DNA of 64,000 nucleotides from Lachnospiraceae bacterium (GTDB lineage Bacteria > Bacillota > Clostridia > Lachnospirales > Lachnospiraceae): assembly GCA_022793065.1 (NCBI GenBank), contig JAAWCE010000046.1, positions 62,001-126,000 on the forward strand, written 5' to 3'. The notes under the pieces were generated by a model. It did no database searches and was not told where the DNA came from. It worked only from the letters and a program-made list of their open reading frames with translations. Of the stretch, positions 44,104-53,086 are shown one piece after another. Position numbers and translations under genes: made by a program. The stretch's first letter is position 1, and the number at the start of each line of letters is the position of its first letter.

Positions 44104-45468
44104 ATGATGCCAAAAGTGTCTATTATAGTTCCCATTTATAACGTTCAGGAGTACTTAAGAGAATGTTTGGACAGTCTTTTATCTCAGACATTGCCGGAAA
44201 TCGAGATAATCTGTGTCAATGACGGATCTACGGACCATTCTCCCGAAATTCTGGATAGCTATGCGGCGCTTGACGCCAGGGTGAAAGTTATGCACAAGGA
44301 AAATTCGGGATACGGTGCCAGCATGAATCAGGGGATCAGAGCGGCTTCAGGAGAGTATATTGGTATTGTGGAGCCGGATGATTATGTGGAAACAGAAATG
44401 TATGAAGAGTTATATCGTCAGGCCAAAGAGTTCCAACTGGATTGGATAAAAGGAAATTTTCAGGTGTTTAAAGGCTCTGGGGAGAGAAGAAGGAATTCTA
44501 TCGTAAAGACATATTCGGTGGAAGCGAAAAAATTGTATCATAAAGTTTTGAATCCTCAAGAGTATCCGGAACTTATTGTGCACGATGATTTTCACTGGAA
44601 GGGAATCTATCAAAAGGACTTTCTGGAAAGAAACCATATAGCGTTTCATGAGACGCCGGGGGCAGCCTATCAGGACAATGGTTTTAAATATCAGACAACC
44701 TGTTTGGCCGAAAGAGCAATGTTCATAGATAAAGCGTTTTATTGGTACCGTAGGGATAATCCTTCGGCGTCCACCTACAATACAAAAGGATTAGAACTCA
44801 TGTATAGAGAGTATGAGTTCATAAAAGAATTTATGGAAAATAACCAGGAACGGACAAAAGGATTCCTTGCAGCTTACTATAAAAAGTTTTATCTCCAGTT
44901 CTATGACCAACTGATTAAGTTATTGAACAGAGAATGGGAAGAGGTGCAGTTAGGAGAGATTTTTGAATTGTATCGGAAGGAATTGTCTTTGGGAGTAGAA
45001 CAGGGATTTTGTCTGAAAGATATCATTGGAGAATGGTATTATAATGAGATAAAGTTATTTGTCAGATATCCTCGTTCTTTTTTTGAGTATCACAAAATTC
45101 GAGAGGAAGTCCGGTTAGAAAGATATAAAAACTGGTATGACAATCTAAAGGGCAGAAAAGTTGTATTGGTCTGTGCCGGAATAAAAGCAAGGCAAGTTAT
45201 CAATTTTACGGATTCCAACCCAGAGATCCATATAGAAGCAATTTGTGATAACAATCAGAATAAATGGGGTCAAAAGCTATATCATTTATCTATTATTTCT
45301 CCAGCCCAGGCAGTGAAAGAATATCCGGACGGCTATTTCTTAATTGCAAAGGCATGGGATACCAAAGAATTGCAGGAGCAGCTTCTTGAGATGGGGGTTC
45401 CGGCAGATAGGATAGAGCCTCTTTCCATTGGGCTAGATGGATTTAGCAGTGTAAATTGTATTGTCTGA
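44104..45468 (+). CDS. Family 2 glycosyltransferase + degenerate C-terminal Rossmann module
   Basis: A 454-residue paralogue of the preceding enzyme. GT2 part: KVSIIVPIYNVQEYLRECL, IEIICVNDGSTDHSPEIL, GIVEPDDYVETEMYEELY, HWKGIYQKDFLERN and ETPGAAYQDNGFKYQT. The C-terminal module (~358-445) keeps ICDNNQNKWGQKL but its glycine loop is VLVCAGIKARQV, so the GxGxxG is broken. This suggests that dinucleotide binding is not what keeps the module in place. An ATG at 44104 and another at 44107 are both usable; AAAGGATG lies upstream. Confidence 0.88.
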   Translation: MMPKVSIIVPIYNVQEYLRECLDSLLSQTLPEIEIICVNDGSTDHSPEILDSYAALDARVKVMHKENSGYGASMNQGIRAASGEYIGIVEPDDYVETEMYEELYRQAKEFQLDWIKGNFQVFKGSGERRRNSIVKTYSVEAKKLYHKVLNPQEYPELIVHDDFHWKGIYQKDFLERNHIAFHETPGAAYQDNGFKYQTTCLAERAMFIDKAFYWYRRDNPSASTYNTKGLELMYREYEFIKEFMENNQERTKGFLAAYYKKFYLQFYDQLIKLLNREWEEVQLGEIFELYRKELSLGVEQGFCLKDIIGEWYYNEIKLFVRYPRSFFEYHKIREEVRLERYKNWYDNLKGRKVVLVCAGIKARQVINFTDSNPEIHIEAICDNNQNKWGQKLYHLSIISPAQAVKEYPDGYFLIAKAWDTKELQEQLLEMGVPADRIEPLSIGLDGFSSVNCIV

Positions 45469-45489
45469 AGGTAGAGAAGGAGCTGAATT

Positions 45490-47787
45490 GTGGTATACTC
45501 GTTTGATGTATTTGATACTCTGATTACCAGAAGCACCGCCGCCCCTGAGGGAATATTTGCCATCATGAGAAAGTTGTTGCAGGAGCGTGAAGACTTCAAT
45601 GAAGAGATAAAACATAATTTTTATGAAATGCGCATTGGGGCGGAGCAAGTGGCGCGCAATACATACTGTAGAGAGGGCGTTGAAGATGTTGTCCTGGAAC
45701 AGATATATCATGTGTTGGTATCAGGGCGCCGGATTTCCGAGGAAGAATCTAAAGTGCTCCAGGCGCTTGAGCGGCAGACGGAGATTGATCATGTGTACGG
45801 AATACCGGAGAACATTTCTCGTGTAAAGACGTTACTTGCAGAGGGAAAAAAGGTCCTTTTGATATCAGATATGTATCTGGACGGGGATACCATACGCCAA
45901 ATGCTCATGAAAGCGGATGGTATCTTTGCAGATATCCCATTGTATGTTTCTTCAGAGGGGGAACGGAAGAATAAGTATTCCGGCCATTTATTTCAGTATG
46001 TAAAGGAACGGGAAGGGCTGGAGTACAGCGCATGGAAGCATTTGGGGGACAATCCCCATTCTGATTTCAAAGTCCCTCAAAGCCTGGGCATTTCCTGTGA
46101 ATTATATTGCGGAACTCCTATGCTGAAAATTGAAAACGCATATTTGTCAAAGAGGGAAAAAGATGGGGCGAAGCAGTTAATGGCAGGATGTGCAAAGCTT
46201 GCAAGAGTAGGAACCGAAGGGACCGCATATGCTTTGGGATGCGGCATTGGGGGGCCAATGTTATACCCTTATGTGAAATGGCTGCTGGAAGATTCCATGG
46301 AGAGGGGAATACAACGGCTTTATTTTATTGCAAGGGACGGTTATATACTGAAAGAACTAGCGGAGGTGCTTGTAAAAAAGAATGGTTTGGACATTGAGAT
46401 AAATTATATCTATGGTTCCCGTAAGGCATGGAGAATTCCTGAAAGTGAGAATTTGGAGAAGGAGATTTTAGAGATTTATGCCAGATCCTATCAGGACAGA
46501 ATTTGCAATGTGCTCGAACTGGCGGATTTTCTGCAGATTCCGGCAGAGGAAGTGAGAAAATATGTGCCGGAAAGACTATGTGATGTACGAAAGCGCTGGG
46601 CTGTGCCAAATGTAGATGCGATTTTGGATTATCTGCTCCATATACCTGAATTCATCCAATTGCTTAAAAAGACCTATGGCCGGAAGAAGCAATTGTTGGT
46701 TTCTTACCTCCGGCAAGAGTTGGATATGAGGGATGAACACTTTGCTTTTGTGGATTTGGCAGGGTCCGGTTATACCCAGGAATGCCTTACCAGGGTAATG
46801 AGACGATTCTATGGCGGGAAGATAAGAAATTATTTTTATCGTATGGATTGTGTCAAAGAAACGGAATGTGAGTATCTTGTATTTTATCCTATGCACGTTC
46901 CATATTTTACTTTGTTGGAGATGATGTGCAGAGCGCCCCATGAACAGACTGTGGGCTATGCCCAGGAGGAAAACGGAAATGTGGTTCCGGTGTTTGCAGA
47001 AGTAGACGGCCGGGCCATTGCCGGGCATGGGGTGGAGGCGTTTATTCAGGGGGCGGCAGCGTTTGCTGAAATATATGATGAAGTATCGGCAAGATATCCT
47101 GGATGGAATGTTGGATTGGACCATATAGGGAAATATTTGGAGTATATATATTGTACGCCTGACCAAATGGTACTGAATTATTTTGGAGATATTCCCAATA
47201 TGCTCACTGGGCGGGAAAAGGTTTCCGTATCTTTTGCACCGAAGCTGTCGGACCAGGATATTAAAAATTTATACTGGTATCGGGAAGAGGAAGCGGCGGA
47301 ATATTATTATAAGGGGTCTGATTTACCATATTCTTTGAAAAGATGTACGGAAAAACAGAAACAAAGAATTGAGAATTATATGAAATATCATGACACATGG
47401 TATGGGAGAATTTGCCGCAGGATACATAAAATATTTTCTCATAAAGGGGCTGCGAAAATGGTATGTCCCCATGATTATGCAGCCGGTCAAATAGCAATCT
47501 ATGGGGCGGGGAAGTTAGGGCAACGGTTTTATCGTCAGATAACAGGACGTGAAAAAGTGCAGGGGACTCGTTATCATTCTCTCGTAACAATATGGATGGA
47601 TCAGAACTATCAGGAATATCAAAAAGTTGGACTGCCTGTTTCAAGCCCGAAGGAAGCGGCCCAAAAAGAGTATGAACAGTTAATCATTGCAGTTGCAAAG
47701 AAAGAAATTGCGGATGATATCAGGGAACTGTTAGTGGGACAGGGAGTGGAAGCACATAAAATCTTTTGGCTAGGGCAGTTTGTATGA
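45490..47787 (+). CDS. HAD-family protein (COG5610-like) + C-terminal Rossmann module
   Basis: A 765-residue protein starting with GTG; AAGGAG is seven bases upstream. Residues 1-~225 are a HAD hydrolase with the intact nucleophile motif VYSFDVFDTLITRS, LLISDMYLDGDTI and KHLGDNPHSDFKVP. Residues ~225-640 are a long extension (LYFIARDGYILKELAEVL, YGSRKAWRIP, FAFVDLAGSGYTQECL). A like-shaped extension occurs in the 1408-residue protein (ILFGARDGYLFRKLYDG, LASRRLC). Residues ~660-765 are the Rossmann-like module (QIAIYGAGKLGQRFYR, IWMDQNYQEYQKVGL). The role is probably hydrolysis or transfer of a phosphate on a glycan intermediate. Confidence 0.85.
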   Translation: MVYSFDVFDTLITRSTAAPEGIFAIMRKLLQEREDFNEEIKHNFYEMRIGAEQVARNTYCREGVEDVVLEQIYHVLVSGRRISEEESKVLQALERQTEIDHVYGIPENISRVKTLLAEGKKVLLISDMYLDGDTIRQMLMKADGIFADIPLYVSSEGERKNKYSGHLFQYVKEREGLEYSAWKHLGDNPHSDFKVPQSLGISCELYCGTPMLKIENAYLSKREKDGAKQLMAGCAKLARVGTEGTAYALGCGIGGPMLYPYVKWLLEDSMERGIQRLYFIARDGYILKELAEVLVKKNGLDIEINYIYGSRKAWRIPESENLEKEILEIYARSYQDRICNVLELADFLQIPAEEVRKYVPERLCDVRKRWAVPNVDAILDYLLHIPEFIQLLKKTYGRKKQLLVSYLRQELDMRDEHFAFVDLAGSGYTQECLTRVMRRFYGGKIRNYFYRMDCVKETECEYLVFYPMHVPYFTLLEMMCRAPHEQTVGYAQEENGNVVPVFAEVDGRAIAGHGVEAFIQGAAAFAEIYDEVSARYPGWNVGLDHIGKYLEYIYCTPDQMVLNYFGDIPNMLTGREKVSVSFAPKLSDQDIKNLYWYREEEAAEYYYKGSDLPYSLKRCTEKQKQRIENYMKYHDTWYGRICRRIHKIFSHKGAAKMVCPHDYAAGQIAIYGAGKLGQRFYRQITGREKVQGTRYHSLVTIWMDQNYQEYQKVGLPVSSPKEAAQKEYEQLIIAVAKKEIADDIRELLVGQGVEAHKIFWLGQFV

Positions 47788-47877
47788 TACAGGACTGAAC
47801 AGGAGAAGGGATACATAGACAAAGAAGAATACTTAAATAAAAGAAAAAAATCATAGACAAAATTTGGAGGTATGGAA

Positions 47878-48927
47878 ATGAAACAATTTAGTGGCAACGT
47901 AAAAAGAATCAGGGAACATTTACAGGATGATACGTCAAAATTTATATTTGACAACAGGCTGCTTTATGCCCTTACGGGAGATTACGAGTATATCAATCGA
48001 ATTATTCTCTCTCTTCCCCAGAGGAAAGAGTTGGATGAGGCGGTAAAAAAATGCAGGGAATGTGGAGACGATCTTGTAATCTGGGGTGCGGGAAATGATC
48101 TGTTGATTTTGCTGGATTTATACCCTGATTTTCCGATTCGCTGTCTCTGTGACAAAGATGTGCATAAGCAACAAAATGGCTGGCGCGGAATTCCGGTCAT
48201 ATCTCCGGAAACATTGGTTCAGAAGAAGGATGAGGTCTATGTGGCAATCAATACTTCTGCTTATCAGGAAGAGATAGGGGCATTTTTAAAATCCCATGGT
48301 TTTGCAGAGGATAGAATCATTAACTTAGGTATTATAACGAATTCTCTGTACTCCGCACAGTATTTTGATGCTGATATTATGACGCCCCAGAAGGACGAGG
48401 TATTTATTGACGGCGGCTGTTTTGACTGCAGTACCGATAAAGCATTTATCAAATGGTGCGGGGGCGGGTATAGAAAAATATTTGCATTTGAGCCGGATGG
48501 GGAAAATTATGAAAAGTGTGTGAAAAAAAGCCAGGAAGAGGGGATTGATAATATTGAGCTGTTTCACAAGGGATTGTGGGACTGCCAAACAGAGCTATCC
48601 TTTGAGTCCGGCGGCGGACAGGGTTCTAAAATCGGGGAAGAAGGCGGCAATGTGATTAAAATTGCCACTGAGGCAATTGACAATGTGGTGGGTGATGAGA
48701 AAGTGTCCCTGATTAAGTTGGATGTGGAAGGGGCGGAATTGAAAGCGCTGCAGGGGGCTGCCGGCACAATACGCGCATGTCGTCCGCGGATGGCAATTTG
48801 TATTTACCATAAGCCGGAGGACGTAATTGAAATTTTAGAGTATATTTTGTCACTGCATGACGATTATAAGCTGTATATCAGGCATTATCAGATGAGTCCC
48901 TGTGAAACGATTGTTTATGCACTGTAA
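47878..48927 (+). CDS. Rossmann module + FkbM-family methyltransferase
   Basis: A 349-residue protein. Residues ~60-150 are the Rossmann-like module (DLVIWGAGNDLLILLD, CLCDKDVHKQQNGWRGIPVI), preceded by ~60 helical residues. Residues ~165-349 are a FkbM SAM-dependent O-methyltransferase: DEVFIDGGCFDCSTDKAFI, KIFAFEPDGENYEKC, VSLIKLDVEGAELKALQGA and RPRMAICIYHKPED. GGAGG lies seven bases before the ATG at 47878; the ATG at 47872 is too close to it. It is the third or fourth methyltransferase-type gene of the locus. Confidence 0.9.
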   Translation: MKQFSGNVKRIREHLQDDTSKFIFDNRLLYALTGDYEYINRIILSLPQRKELDEAVKKCRECGDDLVIWGAGNDLLILLDLYPDFPIRCLCDKDVHKQQNGWRGIPVISPETLVQKKDEVYVAINTSAYQEEIGAFLKSHGFAEDRIINLGIITNSLYSAQYFDADIMTPQKDEVFIDGGCFDCSTDKAFIKWCGGGYRKIFAFEPDGENYEKCVKKSQEEGIDNIELFHKGLWDCQTELSFESGGGQGSKIGEEGGNVIKIATEAIDNVVGDEKVSLIKLDVEGAELKALQGAAGTIRACRPRMAICIYHKPEDVIEILEYILSLHDDYKLYIRHYQMSPCETIVYAL

Positions 48928-48976
48928 AAATTTCCTTATCTTAATTGCGGAATGGAGTGAATGAAAGCAGGCGAAG

Positions 48977-49717
48977 ATGAAAAAAGAAATTATTGTATTT
49001 GGTACAGGAAACTATTTTGAGAATTACATGGCATGTTATGGGCTGGAAGAGGGTAAAAGGCCGCTTTTTGCGGTGGATAATAATCTGTCGGCGGTGGGAG
49101 GCCATAAGCTGGGCGTGGAGATGAAAGCTCCTAAAGTGCTGGCGGACATGGACAGAGAACAATTCTATGTGGTCATATGCTGCGCCCGTTATGAAGAGAT
49201 AGGGCGGCAGTTGGAAGAGATGGGAATTATGGATTATCACTATTATAAACCGATTCCCATAGAAGATAGGTACAATGACCTTATGGCAAATACTGCAAAA
49301 CCCTATGAAATTGGTTACGTACCAGGGGTGTTTGATCTTTTTCATGTGGGACATTTGAACTTGCTGCGCCGTTCCAAATCCAGGTGTGAATTCCTGATTG
49401 CGGGAGTACTTACGGATGAGTTGGTGGAGTATTTTAAAAAGAAACGCCCTGTGGTTCCATATGAGCAGAGGGCGGCGGTGGTGAGCGCTATTTCTTATGT
49501 GGATCGTGTGGTGCCTGTGGATTTTACCAATACGTATAAAATAGATGCGTGGAAGAAATATCATTTTGACTGTCATTTCTCAGGAAATGACCACGGTGCG
49601 GATTGGAGCCTGGATTTACAGCAATTAAGAGAAGTGGGCTCCAATATGGAATTTTTTGAGTACACCAGGGCCACCAGTTCTACCCAGATTAAAGAGAAAT
49701 ATAACGGGAGCAAATAA
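48977..49717 (+). CDS. Rossmann module + TagD-like cytidylyltransferase
   Basis: A 246-residue protein. Residues 1-~98 are the Rossmann-like module (EIIVFGTGNYFENYM, FAVDNNLSAVGGHKLGV). Residues ~112-246 are a nucleotidyltransferase of the glycerol-3-phosphate/ethanolamine-phosphate cytidylyltransferase fold: GVFDLFHVGHLNLLR with the catalytic HxGH, and a C-terminal TRATSSTQIKEKY in place of the usual RTxGISTT. It activates a phosphorylated alcohol as a CDP compound. The next gene (LicD fusion) starts on its stop codon (TAATG), so the CDP product is most likely the LicD donor. Confidence 0.88.
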   Translation: MKKEIIVFGTGNYFENYMACYGLEEGKRPLFAVDNNLSAVGGHKLGVEMKAPKVLADMDREQFYVVICCARYEEIGRQLEEMGIMDYHYYKPIPIEDRYNDLMANTAKPYEIGYVPGVFDLFHVGHLNLLRRSKSRCEFLIAGVLTDELVEYFKKKRPVVPYEQRAAVVSAISYVDRVVPVDFTNTYKIDAWKKYHFDCHFSGNDHGADWSLDLQQLREVGSNMEFFEYTRATSSTQIKEKYNGSK

Positions 49718-52665
49718 TGGCGGTTTTACATACAGAATTTACAGAACAAGGTATTGATGAAAGTAAAATATCCCCAACAGATAAGGTGATTTCTGCTTAT
49801 ATTGAAAAATATCGAAATATCGTTTATGATGAGGTCATTTGGGAAGAAAAAGAGTGGCAGATCTTTTATCATTTATCTCAGTTGAGGACGGGGATTTTAA
49901 GCTGGTATGATTTTGCACCAGGAGCAAGCGTGCTGGAAATTGGTGCGGGATTTGGGGCTTTGACGGGGTGTCTGTGTGGAAAATGCGCTTATGTAACCGC
50001 TACGGAACGTTCCCTGTATCGTGCAAAAGGCATTGTGACGCGGTATGAGGGCATCAATAACCTGGATGTCTATGCCGGAGACGTATCCCGGATGGAATTT
50101 CCTGAAAAATTTGATTACATTGTGCTGATTGGCATATTGGAAAGAGCCGGAGGAGGAAGCCTATGTGTGGAACCCTATGGGGCGTATTTGAAGTCTTTTA
50201 AAAGGCTGCTGCAGCCCCAGGGCAGAATATTGTGTGCGGTGGAGAATCGTTTCGGGCTCCGCTATTTTTGCGGTGCAGTGGATCCCCATACCAACCGGGC
50301 TTTTGACGGGTTGAACCGATATTGGCAAGGAACGGGCGGGTGCTCTTTCAGCAAGAAGGAAATGGAAGAGATTGTGGCGCAAGCAGGTTTTGGATGGCAT
50401 AAATTCTATTATCCTCTTCCGGATTACAAACTGCCCCAGCTTATTTATACGGATCAACATTTGCCTGAAAAAAATCTAAAAGAAAGGCTGATACCATATT
50501 ATAGACGAAGCGATACCCTGGTGATGCAGGAGCAGGAATTATATGACGATATCATCTCTAATCAAGTATTTCCTTTTTTTGCAAATTCCTTTCTTGTGGA
50601 ATGTGGCAGAATGTGGGGGAGTGATGAAGGGGCGGATATTGGGTGCGGGGAGAGCTGTGCCAAAGGTGCCGGAACTGCCTCAGAGAGAGTGGAAGAGGTT
50701 GGATTTGAGAATGTAGGGATTGTATATGCGGCAGTTTCTACGGATCGAGGGGAAGAGCGCAGTTTTGCGACTGCAATTTATGAGAATGGTATTGTGCGAA
50801 AGAAACCTTTGTATGAAAAAGGGCGGGAGAATGCAAGAAAATTATATGGCAATATATCCGATTTAAAAGCCCATGGAATTCCGGTGGCGGAGCATAGGCT
50901 GCTGTTGGGAGATGTGTTGGAACTGCCTTATATTTCCTGGCCCACATTGTCAAATTATATCAAAGAAATCATGGGCAGGGATACGGAGCGTTTCCTTGCG
51001 ATAGTAGATCAGCTATACAAATATATTTTACAATCTTCCGAAACGGCGCAGGAAGGGGAAAATGCCCTCCAGGTCAGATGCGGCCAAGAGAGGAGAGACT
51101 TTGGAACGATTTTAAAGAAAGCCTATATGGAATTGATTCCGCTGAATTGTTTTTATAATCCAGAGACAGGTGCGTTTCTGTACTTTGACCAGGAGTTTGT
51201 GCGGGAGAATTATCCGGCAAACTATATTTTGTTCCGGGCCATTCATTATATTTATTGTTTCACGCCAAATGCGGAGCAGTATTACCCCAAACAGAAATTG
51301 TTGGAAAAATATCATATGGAGGATACATGGCAAATTTATCTGGAGGAAGAGTATCGTTTTTTGGATGAAGTGCGCAACAGAAGGCAGTATCAGCAATTTT
51401 ATCAATGGACTCAGGTTGATCCAAAGCGGATGAAAGAGAATGGAAAAAGGCTGGAATCTCAGGAAGAAAGGGTGGCAGATTATCATATTTCCCATAAAAT
51501 GAAGTTAATCTGGAAAACGGAGCTTTCCATGCTGGATGAAGTTGATAAAATATGCAAAAAACATGGTTTGACTTATTTTCTGCTCCATGGAAGCCTGCTG
51601 GGCGCAGTGCGGCATCAGGGATTTATTCCCTGGGATGACGATCTTGATATTGGCATGTTAAGAGAGGATTATGACAGATTTTTAGAGGCGGCAAAAAATG
51701 AGTTACCAGCGCCGCTGTCTCTCTGCACGCCCCAGTCGGAGCAAATGTTGTTCTGGGGAGGGTTTGCGCGGATCCGAAACGAGAAAACCACAGGAATAGA
51801 GGCCAGGGATTTAGGGCATGAGGGCAATCTGGGAATATGGATCGATATTTTGCCCCTGGATGTATGCACGGAAGACGAGCGAAAATTTGCGCGCAAGCAA
51901 AAGAAGCTGAATCATTGTCAGTACATGCTGTACGCAAAAGTATATGGAAGGGATTGCAAAGCGGATTTGGGGCTGAAATCCTGGCAATGGCGATGGTATC
52001 GGCTGCTGGCCGGGTTTAGGAGCCATGATGGGCTTTGCAGGCTGTTGGAGCGCAGAATGGCAATGTATACAGGGGAAATTTCAAGAGATGTGGCGGTATT
52101 TTCAGGACATGGGAAGTTCCGCAGATTATATGGAAATGATTTTCAGGATACGGTATTGTTGGATTTTGAAGGGCGTAAAGTGCCTGCGCCGGCGGGATAT
52201 GAGAATTATCTATTTATGACCTTAGGAGGGGACTATATGAAGTTTCCTCCGGAAGAAGAACGCAAACCAAAGCATAGGGGGGTATTTGACCCGGAGAAGC
52301 CCTACGGGGCCTATACGGAGCTTTTAGGCAATATCTTTGAGGATATCAGGGGAAAGCAAATCATCTTGTTTGGCGCCGGAATGATGTTTGAGGATTATAT
52401 GAAAAAGTACGGCGCAAAATATCGACCGGCATTTCTGGTGGATAATGATGAAAATAAGTGGGGACGCAGCCGTATGGGGGTGGAAATACGTAAGCCTGAG
52501 GCAATGATAAAAGTGCCTCCGGAGAAGCGCAGGCTGATAATCTGTAGTTTTTATTATAGGGAAATTATCAGCCAGTTAGAGGGCATGGGAATCAGCGATT
52601 ATAAAATATATGTGCAGGAACCGGAGTGGATTATTCATGCGGAAAGCCAGGATACGTTTGCATAA
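49717..52665 (+). CDS. 982-residue fusion: methyltransferase-like, LicD phosphotransferase, Rossmann module
   Basis: Residues ~40-270 are a SAM methyltransferase-like domain (SVLEIGAGFGALTGCLCG, DYIVLIGILERAGG, GRILCAVENRFGLRYF). Residues ~270-570 are not recognised. Residues ~585-860 are a LicD domain: LTYFLLHGSLLGAVRHQGF, FIPWDDDLDIGMLREDYD near 636 with the metal-binding Asp cluster, and GIWIDILPLD. LicD enzymes move phosphocholine, phosphoethanolamine or glycerol phosphate from a CDP donor to a sugar. Residues ~880-975 are the Rossmann-like module (QIILFGAGMMFEDYM, LVDNDENKWGRSRMGVEI). It overlaps the cytidylyltransferase gene by one base and is the last gene of the locus. Confidence 0.88.
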   Translation: MAVLHTEFTEQGIDESKISPTDKVISAYIEKYRNIVYDEVIWEEKEWQIFYHLSQLRTGILSWYDFAPGASVLEIGAGFGALTGCLCGKCAYVTATERSLYRAKGIVTRYEGINNLDVYAGDVSRMEFPEKFDYIVLIGILERAGGGSLCVEPYGAYLKSFKRLLQPQGRILCAVENRFGLRYFCGAVDPHTNRAFDGLNRYWQGTGGCSFSKKEMEEIVAQAGFGWHKFYYPLPDYKLPQLIYTDQHLPEKNLKERLIPYYRRSDTLVMQEQELYDDIISNQVFPFFANSFLVECGRMWGSDEGADIGCGESCAKGAGTASERVEEVGFENVGIVYAAVSTDRGEERSFATAIYENGIVRKKPLYEKGRENARKLYGNISDLKAHGIPVAEHRLLLGDVLELPYISWPTLSNYIKEIMGRDTERFLAIVDQLYKYILQSSETAQEGENALQVRCGQERRDFGTILKKAYMELIPLNCFYNPETGAFLYFDQEFVRENYPANYILFRAIHYIYCFTPNAEQYYPKQKLLEKYHMEDTWQIYLEEEYRFLDEVRNRRQYQQFYQWTQVDPKRMKENGKRLESQEERVADYHISHKMKLIWKTELSMLDEVDKICKKHGLTYFLLHGSLLGAVRHQGFIPWDDDLDIGMLREDYDRFLEAAKNELPAPLSLCTPQSEQMLFWGGFARIRNEKTTGIEARDLGHEGNLGIWIDILPLDVCTEDERKFARKQKKLNHCQYMLYAKVYGRDCKADLGLKSWQWRWYRLLAGFRSHDGLCRLLERRMAMYTGEISRDVAVFSGHGKFRRLYGNDFQDTVLLDFEGRKVPAPAGYENYLFMTLGGDYMKFPPEEERKPKHRGVFDPEKPYGAYTELLGNIFEDIRGKQIILFGAGMMFEDYMKKYGAKYRPAFLVDNDENKWGRSRMGVEIRKPEAMIKVPPEKRRLIICSFYYREIISQLEGMGISDYKIYVQEPEWIIHAESQDTFA

Positions 52666-52691
52666 GACGGAATAAGGAGGGCTGTATTAAC

Positions 52692-52727
52692 GGTTCATGG
52701 GCAGTGGGCGGCGCTTGCCCATGAACC
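52692..52727 (+). terminator. Hairpin after the LicD gene, possible terminator
   Basis: GGTTCATGGGCA (52692-52703) pairs perfectly with TGCCCATGAACC (52716-52727) around a 12-base loop. The position 27 bases after the last gene fits a terminator, but no U-run follows, so it may instead protect the transcript's 3' end. Confidence 0.45.
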
Positions 52728-53001
52728 AATGAAAATACAAGTTACATTTCAATTAGGAAAAGCTTAAGGCAACCGTATGAAAAGAAATGATTCATAAAAG
52801 TATATAGTACAAAATGAACGAAAAAACATTTATTGCACTTTGACTTCAATTGTGCTACAATGACGTATAAATCATGAGACGGACATTCTGGCAGTGAATG
52901 GATGTTCTTCAAGGCTTGTTATCTGTAATTCTATTTTTGGAAATTTCTGTTTGAATTCAACCTGTTTCATTTAGCTGATGTTACAATAAATTTGTCTAAA
53001 A

Positions 53002-53031
53002 TTGATTCATGTGCATTTTCTTTTGTATACT
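53002..53031 (+). promoter_or_regulatory. SigA-type promoter for the XRE gene
   Basis: TTGATT (53002-53007) and TATACT (53026-53031) are separated by 18 bases. The start of transcription would be near 53038, about 50 bases before the ATG at 53087. Confidence 0.6.
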
Positions 53032-53086
53032 TATAGTGATAGCTATGTATGAGTGCTATTGAAAAATATACAAAGGAGGAAGCAAA

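Larger units (their letters stand above)
52666..53086. other. Intergenic region after the glycan locus
   Basis: This stretch of 421 bases holds a 12-bp hairpin (52692-52727) just after the LicD gene and a good promoter (53002-53031) for the XRE gene. A TTGACT at 52840 lacks a well-spaced -10. No RNA gene was recognised. Confidence 0.6.

Noticed and set aside
52840..52871. TTGACT with TATAAA as a promoter
   Set aside because: Spacing is about 20 bases and no gene follows closely; the 53002-53031 pair is better.
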